DNA from: Corydoras sp. C115
Lineage: Eukaryota > Chordata > Actinopteri > Siluriformes > Callichthyidae
NCBI GenBank assembly: GCA_019802505.1
Contig: JAFMOC010000009.1
Location: 9,919,501-9,983,500, forward strand
Reading direction: 5' to 3'
Length of the DNA: 64,000 nucleotides
Shown here: positions 1-14,708 of the stretch, piece by piece
How positions within the stretch are numbered: position 1 is the stretch's first letter
How the letters are laid out: each line of letters opens with the position of its first letter
The notes under the pieces: generated by a model
What the model saw: only the letters and a program-made list of their open reading frames with translations
Told to the model about the DNA's origin: nothing
Database searches by the model: none
Made by a program: the position numbers and the translations under genes

Positions 1-559
1 TTAAAGTAAAGTGTGGCATCATTTATTTATGATGATAAGAGTTGTTGTTCCTTTCCATTTCCTTGATGTCAACTAAAACCTGGGCCAAATTGGGACAGTT
101 GGCCATTTTCCAAAACTGTACTTAGAATTTTGGTTACCCCTCCATATTCTAATTGCAGCACGGGATCCAGTCAGGTCACATCCAGTAGCAGTACATTTTG
201 TTATAGTGCTGAATAAAACATGCTTATGAGAAGTTAAGTTATATATTTTCTGTATTTGTAGTCTGTGAAATTGTTTCATAAAATGTTGACTTTCCGATGC
301 TACAAAAAGCTCAACATTTACAGACTGTGCACTTTTCTCAGTATCGCAGCTTGTCTGCTTTCTGATATAACAACACAGCTGTTTACTTTCATCAGTGACA
401 GGGTTAGAAGATTTTACATTCAATGGCTCAATCAGTAGGGAAGCCCATTATTGTGTGACTTAATAAGTAATTTCAATTTTGATAGTCTGTTTATTATACT
501 TTTTATAAATTAACTTTTCTTCGGAGACTTTAAGATCAGTGGAAAATAATTAGTACTTA
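1..559. other. Unique AT-rich intronic DNA
   Basis: No repeat family or exon recognised. The minus strand is open over 73-423 (116 codons), but the translation has no motif I know and no splice or promoter context, so it is not called as a gene. Confidence 0.5.
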
Positions 560-712
560 AGAAGCGGTGGCACTGGGTGCTGTAGGGTTTCGCATGTCTG
601 CCTTTAAGCGAAAGTTTCCATGTTCTCCCCGTGTCAGTGGGGTTCTTCAGTTTCTTCCCACAGTCCAAAAAATATGGATTCAAGGTGAACTGGCTGCTCT
701 AAATTACACTTC
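560..712 (+). mobile_element. V-SINE relic (head partly lost, no tail)
   Basis: The V-SINE central domain is readable (GTTTCCATGTTCTCCCCGTG, then TTCCCACAGTCCAAAAAA), followed by the ATGGATTCAAGGTGAA and CTCTAAATTAC segments. The tRNA-like boxes are degraded and the 3' part is absent. An old copy. Confidence 0.75.
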
Positions 713-2263
713 AAAGTCCTACAGATACACTCCAAAACCTTGTAAAAGGAATTTCCCAAAAAGTGGAAGCTTTTACAGCTGCAAATGGGATGTTATAAAA
801 GACCCTGTGGGTGTAATATGTCTGTGTTCCAATACTTTTGTCCATATAGCGAGTTAAACGAAACGTAAAGGCAGAAGGAGTGCAGGTATTGAAGTGCAAG
901 TCTAAATAAATATAAATATTGCTTTAAAAATGTGAAGATTTATTTTTACTGCTCTCATTCCCACTTCTTATTCATTCATTCCTAAATTATGTCCCTTTTC
1001 CCTGTCTTGATCACAAGGATAAATTTGGTGCTGATTAGCTGAAGCACTGTTTGCCAGCGATGTGTAAAAACACCAGATTTTTTGAGCCCAGACATGCAAT
1101 GGACGACTAATATACCACGAGGAGATATTAGCTGAATTTGACAAAAATAAATTGAAATGAAAAATGAATTAGAATCACTAACTGTGAGGATTTGAATTCT
1201 CCTTTCTCTCATGGAAAAGCCTTTTCAAAGCTGCAGTATGATGTGATTTGTCGATCGGCCAATTTCCGTTGCGCTCCCCAGAAATTTCAGAAATGTGTGG
1301 TTATTTATGCTTAAAAAAATAAAATTAGTCGTAATTTCCTCTCTTAAGAGCAACACTGTTGAATATTGCAGCTTCAAGTAAACTATCAGCCAAACTCTCT
1401 GGCTTTAAAGCTTTTATTTGTTGCTTTAAAAGCTACACCTTTTCTGTTTATTAAAAATGTGTTTTATTGGTCTGAGTTAGATCTACTAAATCAGACATGT
1501 GTTTCACACTGTGCTGCTCTGCACATAGATTGGACAGAAATTGGAACATTGGACGGAAATCAAACATTTTTCATGTTAGTTTTACCACATCAACCCCAAT
1601 GATGAAACGAACCAGGTTTGAGCTGCACTAAACATTGCTCATATGTGGCAGTGTGGGCTAAAGCAGTACGACACATTAAACTCTTTCCCAAGGCTACAAC
1701 AGCTGTGCACTTTAATGTTATATTTACCATTCATCTCAAGTTTTCTTTTTGTTCTATTTAAAGCAGAGGAAGTCACAATGGTTTCTGCAGAAAATCATGT
1801 TTTACATAAAAATTGGAGAACTTCCCCTAGACTGTTCTACTTATCATATTTGTGCAGATTCAGTTCAGAATCAAAACACCAGAATGATTTACATCCATAT
1901 CAGTTTAATCTAAGATATTTCACATCCTTAGTTCTTCACCCCATGAAGTAAAAGGACAAATTATTAATGCTTTTCTCCCAGCATCACTCAAATATGTATG
2001 AACCTCAAACTTCACCATACATGAATCTGGGATAAGCCTAGAAGTTGTTAATACTGTTGAGGTAATCATGAGTTATAAATGCTGATGTTTGGATAAAGTT
2101 CTCATACAATTATGGATTTTTTTATACAGTATAGAGTAACCCAACTAATAAAGGAGGTCCTTTTTTCTGCCCTTATCTTCCAATTCATTAGTTATTTTTT
2201 AAATTCTATGTCTCACACACTGTAGAATGTAATATTAATGTTTGTTCATTTCATAGCGTGAGA
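713..2263. other. Unique intronic DNA
   Basis: Short open frames only; no repeat, exon or RNA gene recognised. Confidence 0.4.
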
Positions 2264-2500
2264 TACACGGTGGATAAAGGGTTAGCATGTCCGGCTCTCA
2301 GCGCTGGGGATCCAGGTTCAAATCTTGGATTTTAGGTGTTCTCCAGTTTCCTCCCACAGTTCAAAGACTGCTTTAAATTGCCCCTATATAGTGTGTGTGT
2401 GTGTGTGTGTGAGTGAGTGCCCAGCGATGGCTTGACGCCCCGTCCTGGGTGGATCTGCCCAGCGCCTAAAGTGTTCCCCACTGGATGTGCAGGTCAGCAC
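2264..2500 (+). mobile_element. V-SINE, degraded, containing a (GT)n tract
   Basis: A degraded head (GGTTAGCATGTCC...CAGCGCTGGGGATCC...GGTTCAAATC) is followed by a shortened core and the CCCAGCGATGGCTTGACGCCC 3' segment. (GT)10 at 2391-2411 expanded inside the normally TGTGTGTGAGTG segment. It stops near CCACTGGATG, with no tail. Confidence 0.8.
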
Positions 2501-2628
2501 GCCTTTTAGCATGGTTGATGATTTAAGATGTCCTGTTACCAAACTGCGCTGGATTTTGTACAAAAGTGTAGTGTAAAATGTGTGTTGATGTTTCTCCTGC
2601 ACAGGTTTCTTAAGCAAAACATCCCCCC

Positions 2629-2668
2629 ACACACACACAAATGCACACACACACACACACACACACAT
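2629..2668. repeat. (CA)n microsatellite, interrupted
   Basis: A run of CA units broken by AAATG at about 2639-2643. Confidence 0.95.
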
Positions 2669-3017
2669 TACAGTATTTTCTAGTGAAGAGGAAATTTTAT
2701 TTACACACACAGCATATTTCAGCATCCTAATAGACATGAAAACAGCATTAATATTAAGAAGGGGCATTGTCCTGTAATTCTTGGGTACAAGCATTACCAT
2801 AATGCACAAGGTCAAACAATGAGCACAATTACATCGACTAGTCCAAGTCGCCCTGTCAGGGAAAACCTTTTAATTCATAACTATCCTACCATTCAGCTAC
2901 ATCTCCTGCATGTTTTACACTCACTATAAACAACCAGAGGCTGTTGTCTGACGTTGCTTGTTCTGTTCTTTTTCGTCACGTTCACATACATTTTACGTTT
3001 GTTATGTTGGGTAAATA

Positions 3018-3375
3018 GGGCGGCACGGTGGCTTAGTGGTTAGCCTCTTAGTGATCGCCTCTTAGCGCTAGAGATTCCCGGTTCGAATCCCCTGGGTGGA
3101 GTTTCCATGTTCTCCCCATGTCCGCGTGGGTTTCCTCCGGGTTTTCCAGTTTCCTCCCACAGTCCAAAAACATGGGTCAAGTCAATTGAGTTCTCCAAAT
3201 TGCCCCATATAGAGTGTGTGTGTGTGAGTGAGTGTGTGCCCAGCGATGGATTGGCGTCCTGTCCTGGGTGTATCTGCCCAGCTCCTGAAACCTTCTCCCC
3301 TGAATGGGCATGGGGAAACCCCCCCACACGACCCTAATATAGGATAAAGTAGAAGATAATGAATGAATGAATGAA
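3018..3375 (+). mobile_element. V-SINE, nearly full length
   Basis: Begins GGGCGGCACGGTGG, box A TGGCTTAGTGG, box B GGTTCGAATCC, intact core, GGGTGTATCTGCCC (the 'GTG' subfamily), and ends in (GAAT)n. It has a small extra segment in the head (CTCTTAGTGATCGC). Imperfect target-site repeats ATGTTGGG at 3004-3011 and 3375-3382. Confidence 0.92.
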
Positions 3376-3382
3376 TGTTGGG

Positions 3383-6379
3383 GAAGTTAAAAGTGTTGTG
3401 GAAGCCCTGAATCGATATCCCCAACCCGATTGGTGCAACAATCTCTTAAATTCCTTTGATTTATTTCTTATACAGCGTCCTCATTTTATGTTGTGCATAT
3501 TTTATCATCATAAGGTTTATGGAATTAAAGAAAATGCAACATTACATTAAATTTCTGAAAAGGCTGTAATAAAAAATGACAATTTTTCATTAGAAATATT
3601 TATGATGACACTAATGTTTGTTCATTTCATAGCGTGCAATTATCAGAGACTCTTGAGCATCACCAATCGGCAAACCTGCGTTCTGGCATTGATTGGCTCA
3701 CATACTGTCCTTACAAAAGGGATATACTATGATGTCTACATATGAAGCTTCCTGCCAAGATGAGCTTTATACTGCAGTGAAAGCAATATCAATTAGTGGT
3801 GTCGACCTACTGTGCACTGTGACTTAGATTTATGATTAGAGAGGGTAAAGGCGGGGTGGATTAAATATGAAGCATGGAGACTATTGCTTTTTGGAGATAT
3901 AACAGGGGGTGAGTCACTTGAGTGGGGTTCTCATAAACAGCATATATATACTGTTTTTTTTTTTTACACAGAACAGAGCTTTATTGAAAACCGGGTAACA
4001 CCATGTGAAACAAAGAGATACATTAGAACATTTCACACTGATACCCTATTGTCGTCAGAAAGTCATGAAATAGAGGACATGTTCATCTAAAGGTCATCTG
4101 TCATCCGTTATCTTTTATCCCAAGGTTTCTGTCAAGAAGATATCTAAAACTACACCACCTCCTGTGACCCTGTGGTCAGTTGTTATTTGGTAAGAGACAT
4201 GTGGAAGGTGGCATTTACCCCGGCCCGGGTATCCAATTAAATAAAGGCCGGGAAAAAACTCCAAAACAAACAAAAGCTTAATGTTAGACAGATCTATCAA
4301 TCTCTCTTGTTCTAATGTGTGTTCAAGCACTTTGCTTTTGCCTTCAGCTGTATATATAGCTCCACATAACTAAGTGGGTCAGCAATCTGCTATTATTGGG
4401 TAATGCAGGGGGTAATTGGGGTTTCAGGAAAAGCAATGTAGCCCTCATAGTGTTTATTCTCATATCTGCATGGCCCTTCGTTTTCTGTTTCATTGGTGTT
4501 TAATGTTGATCATCTCATGGAAAATGATTGAAATAAGTGATCTGTGTAATCAAACAATAACTTTATCATTATAGAAACACAAAGAACATAGTAATGATAT
4601 TTTCTGTTTATTGTCCATTATTTACTGCAAGATGCATTAAGTGAATTAGGAAGAATATCAGGGTCATAGTAAAGAGATGAGTAAATGTGACAAGAGGACC
4701 GGAAAAGTGAAAGGCCACATAATAATCAGGGACCGTAATGAAGAAAAGACTCAGCAGTTTTAGTAACATATTTAATCCTGAACCATCATAATACTTTATT
4801 AGCATACAATCTATAGACTGATATTCACATTTAAATAACAGTTATTTATTTTCAGTGTATTTAGGGTATTAATTATAATTATTTGAAGATCATTAAACCA
4901 TTTATGCTGTTTCAATTAGAGCTGAGCAAATGAATGTGATTAGTTGAGGGATTGGGTTTAGTGATTCCTCTGCAGTTTTAGCAATGCTGTGTAATTACAT
5001 CAGGAACGTAGGCTTCCTAAGTGTCTAAACTTTGCCGATGTTTCGGACTCCTTGCATGTTTACTTGCTTCTCCGGCTCGGGTGCAACCGAGAACTGCTAC
5101 TCTGGAGCCACGTTGCTTGCATATTAATCTATTAAAAGCGTAAATGTGAACTAAAGGGGCACTGAAGGTGGAGTGATTAAAGCTGCACCTGCTTAAGATG
5201 AGGGCATATTGGACCTAAAAGTATCAACAAGATGTTCCAGCAACTGAGCTAAAGACATTCACTAAAAAAAAAAAAAATTCAATGTCTTATTAACAGTCTG
5301 TGTAGTCTATCTGTGAAAGGTATATATGTAAATACAGACCTGAACCTAACAGCTTTACATATTTGTGGGATACATGATGTGAAAGTGGTGGTTTGAAGTA
5401 GTTTAAAGTGGTTCTTAGGTAAAGGAGAAGATGAGTGCCTCTGTGTGGGACTGTGTGACTCAGCACGAACTGAAAAGAGCCTCCAAACGATTATAGGAAC
5501 AAAAGGAGACCTGATGGGGCACACACGGTGGGTGTTTACATAACTGTGCTATATGTTATTATTATTTTTTTCAGAACTTTGGGCATTTTCGGTCCCACGC
5601 GGTTCTTATGAAATGCAACAGCCATGTGCTGGACACAGCATTTCCAATAGCATCACCTAGTCAGCATATTTGATGAGAAATCACTGCATGCATATTTGGT
5701 AATAATACAGTACCGATATTAGAACCTAATAGTTAACATGTTCAGTATTGCAAATCGTGTTTAAGACAAACAAGCCAGATCCATTTCATCCAGAGCTGTG
5801 GTGGTCCTGTTTTATTATTTGTGATGACAAATTAGTTGCGGCAATAAATGTGCTGTAGAAACTCATTGTATCTCTGCATTGTATCAAAATGCTAATGTTC
5901 TACTAGACCTGAAAACAAGCAGACGGTGTCTTGTGAGCCACGAACTTGATTTCAAGCCGTGATGGTGAGAAAAAGTAAGAAGTCAACTTGGAAAAAGCGC
6001 AGTGTTGTAATGCAAATAAATATATGTAAATAAATAAAATACAAATTCTTTTGTGGATCATGCAAATTGACTTTGAGGCAAAATAAAGTTTGTAATACTG
6101 CTGGAATATGAATTGGATACATATATCCTCTGAGGTGTTTTAGGAAATGAGTGATGGAGAAAGGTTGAGGAGGAGTTGAATATTGTTTTTTGTTATAGTG
6201 CACAGGGGACAGTTCAGGAAGTGCAGGAGGTGTGAAAGACCTGTGTTTTACTGTGTGGTTCACAGTTTGAAATTTATTCATAAGCTGTATGTATAACAGC
6301 ACTAAGACAAACCTCAAAATCATTAAATTTAGGTGGTTAATTTAGTCCCATCGCCACAAAAATATAAAATCAAATACCT
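3383..6379. other. Unique intronic DNA
   Basis: No transposon, exon or RNA gene recognised. Contains an A13 tract near 5264-5276 and a small GC-rich hairpin (arms 4219-4225 and 4246-4252). Open frames here, including 123 codons on the minus strand at 5952-6323, have no recognisable domain. Confidence 0.4.
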
Positions 6380-6588
6380 AGCAATACAACTGCATGCTTC
6401 CAACGTTGTGGAAACAGTATAGGGAATTCGGTTTTCTTTTTCAGCGTGCTGTGTGCCCCAGTGCACAAAGCAAAGATCATAAAGACATGGTTGGATGAGT
6501 TTGGTATGGCAAATCTAGACTGGTCCACAGAGTCCTGACATGAACACCAACTAACGCTGTTGGGATGAACTAAAACCAACATAGGATA
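6380..6588 (+). pseudogene. Tc1/mariner transposase relic (3' end of DDE domain)
   Basis: Translating + strand from about 6452 gives ...HKAKIIKTWLDEFG, then NLDWSTES followed by a stop where Tc1-like transposases read DWPAQSPDLNP. A GTTGGGATGAACT remnant corresponds to the HLWDEL motif. Stops and substitutions show it is dead. The upstream part, the remaining catalytic residues and the terminal inverted repeats are not visible. A relic of the same kind lies at 17979-18262 on the other strand. Confidence 0.7.
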
Positions 6589-6639
6589 GTATGTCTATAT
6601 ATTAATATAGTGTATGGTATCTTATCTCATTATCTTTTG

Positions 6640-6856
6640 GTAAATCCTTTACTAGGGTTGCAGGGGGTTCTTCATACCCCATCCATTTTAGGCACTGGGT
6701 AGATACACCTACATACTTTGCAGACATGCACTTGCTTACACAGTCTCACTATAATTATAACTATATCACTATAATCGAGGCCATTTAGAGCAGCACCTTG
6801 AATCTGTGTTTTAAGACTGTGCGAGGAAACCGGAGGACCTGGAGGAAGCTTACAGT
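6640..6856 (-). mobile_element. V-SINE relic, minus strand
   Basis: Reads in reverse as the SINE 3' half: CTTTACTAGGGTTG, GGGGGTTCTTCATACCCCATCC, GGCACTGGGTAGATACACC, then GCCATTTAGAGCAG, and GAGGAAACCGGAGGACC at the core edge. Strongly diverged. Confidence 0.7.
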
Positions 6857-6987
6857 TCCTACATAAACTAACTATATTGACGGATATGACTTTATTGACC
6901 CTGATTTGTGTACTGTGACTCAATCAGGCTGGAAAGTAGGCCTTACAAATAACACATTTGGCTAGGCAATTAATTATATACAGTGTG

Positions 6988-6992
<5 letters not shown>

Positions 6993-7061
<69 letters not shown>

Positions 7062-7072
7062 TGTATATATAA
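6993..7072. repeat. (TA)n microsatellite
   Basis: About 34 uninterrupted TA units to 7060, then CTG and a few more TA units. Confidence 0.97.
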
Positions 7073-9669
<2,597 letters not shown>

Positions 9670-9885
9670 ATCCCCATGCCCATGCCCATCCCCATCCAGG
9701 GAAGAATGTTTCGGGCGCTGAGCAGATACAGCCAGGACAGGATGCCAACCCATCACTGGGCACACACATACACACTATATAGGATCGATTTTAAAGAAGC
9801 CAATGTAACTTGAATACATATTTTTGAACTGTGGGAGGAAACTGGAGAACCCAGAAGAAATATTCTGCAATTTTGAACCTCCATG
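9670..9885 (-). mobile_element. V-SINE relic, minus strand
   Basis: Reverse copy: CCCCATGCCCATCC (repeated), GGGCGCTGAGCAGATACAGCC, CCAACCCATCACTGGGCACAC, TATATAGGATCGATTTTAAAG, GGGAGGAAACTGGAGAACCC. The head is lost. Confidence 0.85.
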
Positions 9886-10486
9886 TTCAGGTCTTAACTG
9901 AAGTCAGGTCTGAACTCAAACCTGGTCATTTTGTAAACCATTATTTCAATCAGTTAGCAGTTTATTGAAATGTTGAGGTCACTGCAAGGTCAAATCAACC
10001 AGCTTCTTTTAGTTTCTCTGAAGGATCACTCCCATAGCAAAGACTCCTTCCACCAAATAATTATAACATTGTTTTTGCCAAATAGTTTAATGTTTGAATC
10101 AGTTATTCACAAACTAGATCCCAGAAATGCTGTCAGAATTATGAAGATTTTTTTAAAGCCCATTAAAAACAGAACTTTTCTTTTAGTTGGCCCTCATTTA
10201 ACATGTGGACTCAAAATCACACATCTTTTCTTTTTTTCTGGACTTTTTGAGCTGTTCTAAATGTGGACATGGTTTGAGCCTTTGAGTCAACCCACTCATT
10301 TGCAAAAAAGCAACAATGTGTTTTCTCTCTAGAGAGTTTGTCTTGTAGACTATCATTACCCGGCGGTATGCTGCAGCAAGTGCCTAAATATTTTAAGGTG
10401 ATTTGACATCCGAGGAGATCAGTGAGTTCACTTAAGTAGCAAACTTTTAAAACAGACTTTTCCAACCGTATATTATTTACATGGCA

Positions 10487-10705
10487 TCATGGTGGTGCTG
10501 TGAGGGAGTGCTGTTTACTCACAACAGAAAGGTCTTCCAGGTCTATTCTGTTTGCATGTTCTCTGTCTAAGTCAAAAAAATAGTCAGGTGTATTGGAGAC
10601 AGTTAATTGCCCCATGTTAAACCATGTCTGTCTGTCCTGCAATGGACTGGCAACCTGTCCAGAGTGTTTTTCTATCTATTCAGTGAGCATTGAGAATGTT
10701 TTCAG
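10487..10705 (+). mobile_element. Divergent V-SINE relic of another subfamily
   Basis: Recognisable pieces: CATGGTGGTGCTGTGAGGG, TTTGCATGTTCTCTGTC, GTCAGGTGTATTGGAGACAGTTAATTG and CTGCAATGGACTGGCAACCTG. The CTGGCAACCTGTCCAG segment differs from the main family in this window. Confidence 0.6.
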
Positions 10706-12065
10706 TTCTCTGGAAAAGTTATTCAGGAAAAGCTAAGCTAAGTTAATATGTATTAGCTTGCTGGACATTTAATGATGCAAAGCCTCATCATGCCTGTATA
10801 TAAGTTTAAAAGCCCATGTTTATATTATAATGGATTCAATGAAAGAAATAAACAAGTTAACATAAACCCAGCAAGACTCTTATTTAGTCTGTTTTTATCG
10901 ACTCCAGGTTGATTTATCAGAAATACCAAGTCTGGCAGCAGAGCAGTTTTGAAAGATTACAGCATACATCAAAATACACAATCAAGTTCTAACAGTGTGA
11001 AGCCTGTAACACTCGAGTCGTATGTGCCCTTTTCCACACACTTCAATCAGAGGGGGTGAAGGAGGGAGAAGAAAGAAATCAATGAAAGAGAAAGACTCTG
11101 GATGGAGTGCATCTGTGTGTGGGGTTTGAAAAGTTGCTTTGCATTTTGGCTCATCTTAAGAATGAAGGCGTGGTGGCCAATCAGAGCTAACAAGCGGGTA
11201 GGTTTGCTCATCAGCTGAATCCGGTTGGACTAACCTCCCTAGTGTCTATTTGCTTTGGTCTTTGCAGCTGGGGTGGCCACACAAGCTGCCTGATTGCAAG
11301 TAGCCCATGTTGGGTCCCATCAACTTTGCAGGAATTCAATCTGTTGGCGATGAGAATGGCAAATATTAACACTGACTATTGTGTACAGACTGATAAACAG
11401 TTGTTTATTGGCGTATTAGTATCATATGCTGCAGTGGTTTAACATGTTTCGGTGCAAACTTCAGATTTCAAAGTGGTTTTACATCAGATGGAGCTGGATT
11501 CTGGTTATGCTTTTCTTCACTGACAGATAAGTTGATCAATCTGTTCAGATTATCGCCGCTGCTTGCTTACTTTTATATGGGAGGACAAAACTGATGTTTT
11601 CCTTCCAGCAACAGCTCTAGCAAGCACTTGAGTAATAAAGTAGCAGTACAGAGTGAGCCTTACAGCAAATTGGCTTCTTTTGAAAGCTCTCAAGGCAGGT
11701 TATGACACAAATTTAAAATGTTTATTGATGTCTTCATGACATTGAAAATCCTGTTGAACTTGATCAGCCGCCTAAGCTCGCGCTGCTGGGTGCTCTATAA
11801 AGATCGGACCTGTACATGTTAACATGTTGGAGAAATGTTGTGATTTCACAGCATTGCTTTTCTGCTTTTCTCTGCTCGAACATCATTAATTAGTGCAGCA
11901 AGCGTCTAAGAGCGATTGAGTCATTCTTTATGTGTGCGTTACATTTAGAAAAACATATATTTAAGCATGATACATTTATACTTGAAATAAGGTCTCTGAT
12001 CAGCAGTACTCTGCATCCTACTGAAAATTAGTTAATAGGTATCCAGTTTTTTTTGTTAATTAATC
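10706..12065. other. Unique intronic DNA
   Basis: No repeat, exon or RNA gene recognised. Confidence 0.4.
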
Positions 12066-12439
12066 AAATTACTTTAGCGCGGGCGGCACAATGGCTTAGT
12101 GGTTAGCACGTTCGCCTCTCAGTGCTAGGGATTCCCGGTTCGAATCCCCATCTGGGTGGAGTTTCCATGTTCTCCCCGTGTCTGCGTGGGTTTCCTCCGG
12201 GTTCTCCGGTTTCCTCCCACAGTCCAAAAACATGGATCAAGTCAATTGAATTCTCCAAATTGCCCCATATAGAGTGTGTCTGTGTGAGTGATTGTGTGCC
12301 CAGCGATGGATTGGCGCCCTGTCCTGGGTCTATCTGCCCAGCGCCCGAGACGTTCTCCCCTGGATGGGCATGGGGAACCCCACCGCGACCCTAATAGAGG
12401 ATAAAGCGGAAGATAATGAATGAATGAAATTACTTTAGC
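12066..12439 (+). mobile_element. Young full-length V-SINE with 13-bp TSD
   Basis: Identical 13-bp flanks AAATTACTTTAGC at 12066-12078 and 12427-12439 bracket the element (12079-12426). Box A TGGCTTAGTGG is at 12092-12102 and box B GGTTCGAATCC at 12137-12147, a normal Pol III spacing. The V core runs about 12164-12237. It carries the 'GTC' subfamily markers (GGGTCTATCTG, GAGACGTTCTCC, AATAGAGG) and ends in (TGAA)n. Confidence 0.96.
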
Positions 12440-12686
12440 AATGATTGCATGCATTTAATTCATTATTGGGGAAAATGGCCTTTGGCTTTCTGAGTTTGTT
12501 TGCCATTGGATTTTAAGGAGAGAAATAAACATATTTGAAGACAGCATGCTATTATTGGGTTTGCCAGCATTAAGCCATAATGTTTGGCATTAAAATAAGA
12601 CTTGCAAACATTATGAGAATGAAAGAAAAACCCACACTTTAAGTATTTGATAGAATTGGTTAACAAAAATGAATTCTGCCCAAACA

Positions 12687-12700
12687 CCCCCCCCCCCCCC
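12687..12700. repeat. C14 homopolymer
   Basis: Fourteen consecutive C. Confidence 0.9.
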
Positions 12701-13390
12701 AAACCGTCATGTTTAACTATAAATCAGCTCATTGGGTGTCTCTGCAATAAGCCCAATATTAAGAGTGATTAGTTATATTCGTCTCCACCTGATGAAGCGG
12801 AATAACAGTGACATTTTAATGCCTTACATCATTCCTTATGAGTAACCTTAGGTAGAACTTGGTAGAACTCATGCCTTTGTGTCACAGGGGTGATAAAGAT
12901 GTAGTATCCCTCCTTTCTGAAACCTGCAAATGCTTCCCTTTTAGACAGAAAAAGAAAAACAAATGAAATCCTGTTTGCTGAGCACTGCTGTTGTCTCTGT
13001 TCTGAATCGATTTGTGAAATTATGATGTGGTGATTTATTTTTCGGAGGTGCCTATATTTTGGAGAAAACAGTAAAATGGTGGATGTTTGTACATAGCGGT
13101 CACAAAAGAATAAATAAACCAGTGAAAAAATATGAGGAACCGTAGCGCATCCTTTTCACCTTTTCCCTTGTTGAGAATGTGCTGTGAAGAACAGAAGAGA
13201 AGAGAAGAGTGCCCGTTTCATAAAACCAGAACTTTGTTGTTGTTGTTGGAATTCTCAATATAGTCTTGTTTTAAAATGCATTTATTTTCTTAGCAGGTTT
13301 AAATCAGCTTTCACCAAATTACAAGTTTGGGGATAGTTAATGTTCACCCCTAGTGGGTTTCTTTAAAATTGCAAGCGATACATTCACTGC

Positions 13391-13690
13391 TTTGCACCAT
13401 TTGCCTCTCAGCACTGGGAATCTAGGTGGAGTTTCCATGTTCTCCCTGTCTCTGTGTGTTTTCTCCGGGTTCTATGATTTCCTTCACAGTCCAAAAACAT
13501 GGATTCAAGGTGAATCGTGTGCTCCAAATTACCCCTATTGCGGTGTAAGTAAATGCGTGTCCAGCGATGGATTGGTTCCCATGCCCTGGGTGCTGCCCAA
13601 CACCCAAAATATTCTCCCCTAGATGGGCATAGAGGACCCCCCCCCCCCCCCCCATGTGACGTTAGTAAAGGATTAAGTGAAATTTAATGA
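13391..13690 (+). mobile_element. V-SINE relic
   Basis: Head reduced to TTTGCCTCTCAGCACTGGGAATC with box B deleted, followed directly by the core and 3' segments. Contains C17 at 13637-13653 where the family has a short C run. Confidence 0.85.
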
Positions 13691-14393
13691 TATGAGAGAT
13701 GAGATGTCACTTTGACCTTGATGGTGTCAATAATCCTGATTGATGAATTTAAATCGGATTTATAAATGAAGGAAAACAGTGTGGATGGTGTTGTAAACAT
13801 TACAAACATGCTTTACTCTCTGGCTTCCCTCTGTCGAGCAAGTTTTTTAGTTTCTTCCAAATTGTATTGGATCTTTTTCTCTAGCCAATATAACCCTGAA
13901 CTCCTGAACAGCAAATGCCCTGGCGTCGGTCATAAATCTTTTCAAGTGTGTGAGTAGTAATAACTTTGAATCAGAGGTGTGCTTTCATGGAGTGTAAGTG
14001 TAGAAGTGGATTTGGAAGGGGCTCTGTATGTATATGAGTCTGGAAAGAACTCTACAGATTTTTAGTTAAACTTGTTCCCCCAGGCTTATTCAGCCTTATA
14101 TCAGTTCATTCATTTATTCACTTGGCCTATTCCTTGATGATGTAGTCTTAAGAGAGGCACCACACCAAAAGGAATTTGCTTTTATCTCATTTGTCTTTTA
14201 GCTACTTAGTTCCAATAACCTGCTCATTTCTCTCCTGACTGTCCTTCCTGTTAGAAACAAGGCAAAGAAAATCTTTAAAGACAAAGTTAAGTATGAGATT
14301 CTGCTCATTAGGGTTGTTATGACAAAAATCCGACTCGAAACATGATAATGATTTTTGATTGGCTGCTAATAATAATAGTAATAATATGATAAT

Positions 14394-14708
14394 ATGGTGG
14401 TTTTAACATGTCTGCCTCTCAGCACTGTGGAAGTTTGAATCCTGATCTGGGTTAAGGTTCCATGTTCTCCCTTTGTCCTTTGTAGGTTTGCTCTGGATTC
14501 TTTGTTTTCCTCTCCCAGTCCAAAAATATGAATTCAAGGTGAAATGCTGCTCTAAATTACCCCTATATATTGTGTGTGTCTGTGTTAGTGAGTTTGTCCC
14601 CAGCAATGGATTGGTGTCCTGTCCTGGGTGTATCTGCCCAATGCCTGAAATGTTGTCCCCTGGATGGGTGTGGGAATCCCCCCCCCCCCATGACCCTAGT
14701 AGACGATA
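14394..14708 (+). mobile_element. V-SINE relic
   Basis: Head partly lost, with a diverged box B (GTTTGAATCC). The core is diverged and the 3' GCAATGGATTGGTGTCCTG segment is clear. It stops at GACCCTAGTAGACGATAGA, with no tail. Confidence 0.85.

Noticed and set aside
73..423. 116-codon minus-strand open frame
   Set aside because: No recognisable motif, homology or splice context; length is plausible by chance in 64 kb.
2384..2815. 143-codon minus-strand open frame, longest in the window
   Set aside because: It spans a degraded SINE and CA repeats (runs of CVCVCV), with no domain.
4219..4252. GC-rich hairpin with 7-bp arms
   Set aside because: Short stem with a 20-nt loop and no T tract or partner motif; expected occasionally by chance.
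12092..12147. tRNA gene (box A and box B present)
   Set aside because: The sequence belongs to the tRNA-derived head of a SINE, with TSDs and a core domain; there is no complete cloverleaf.
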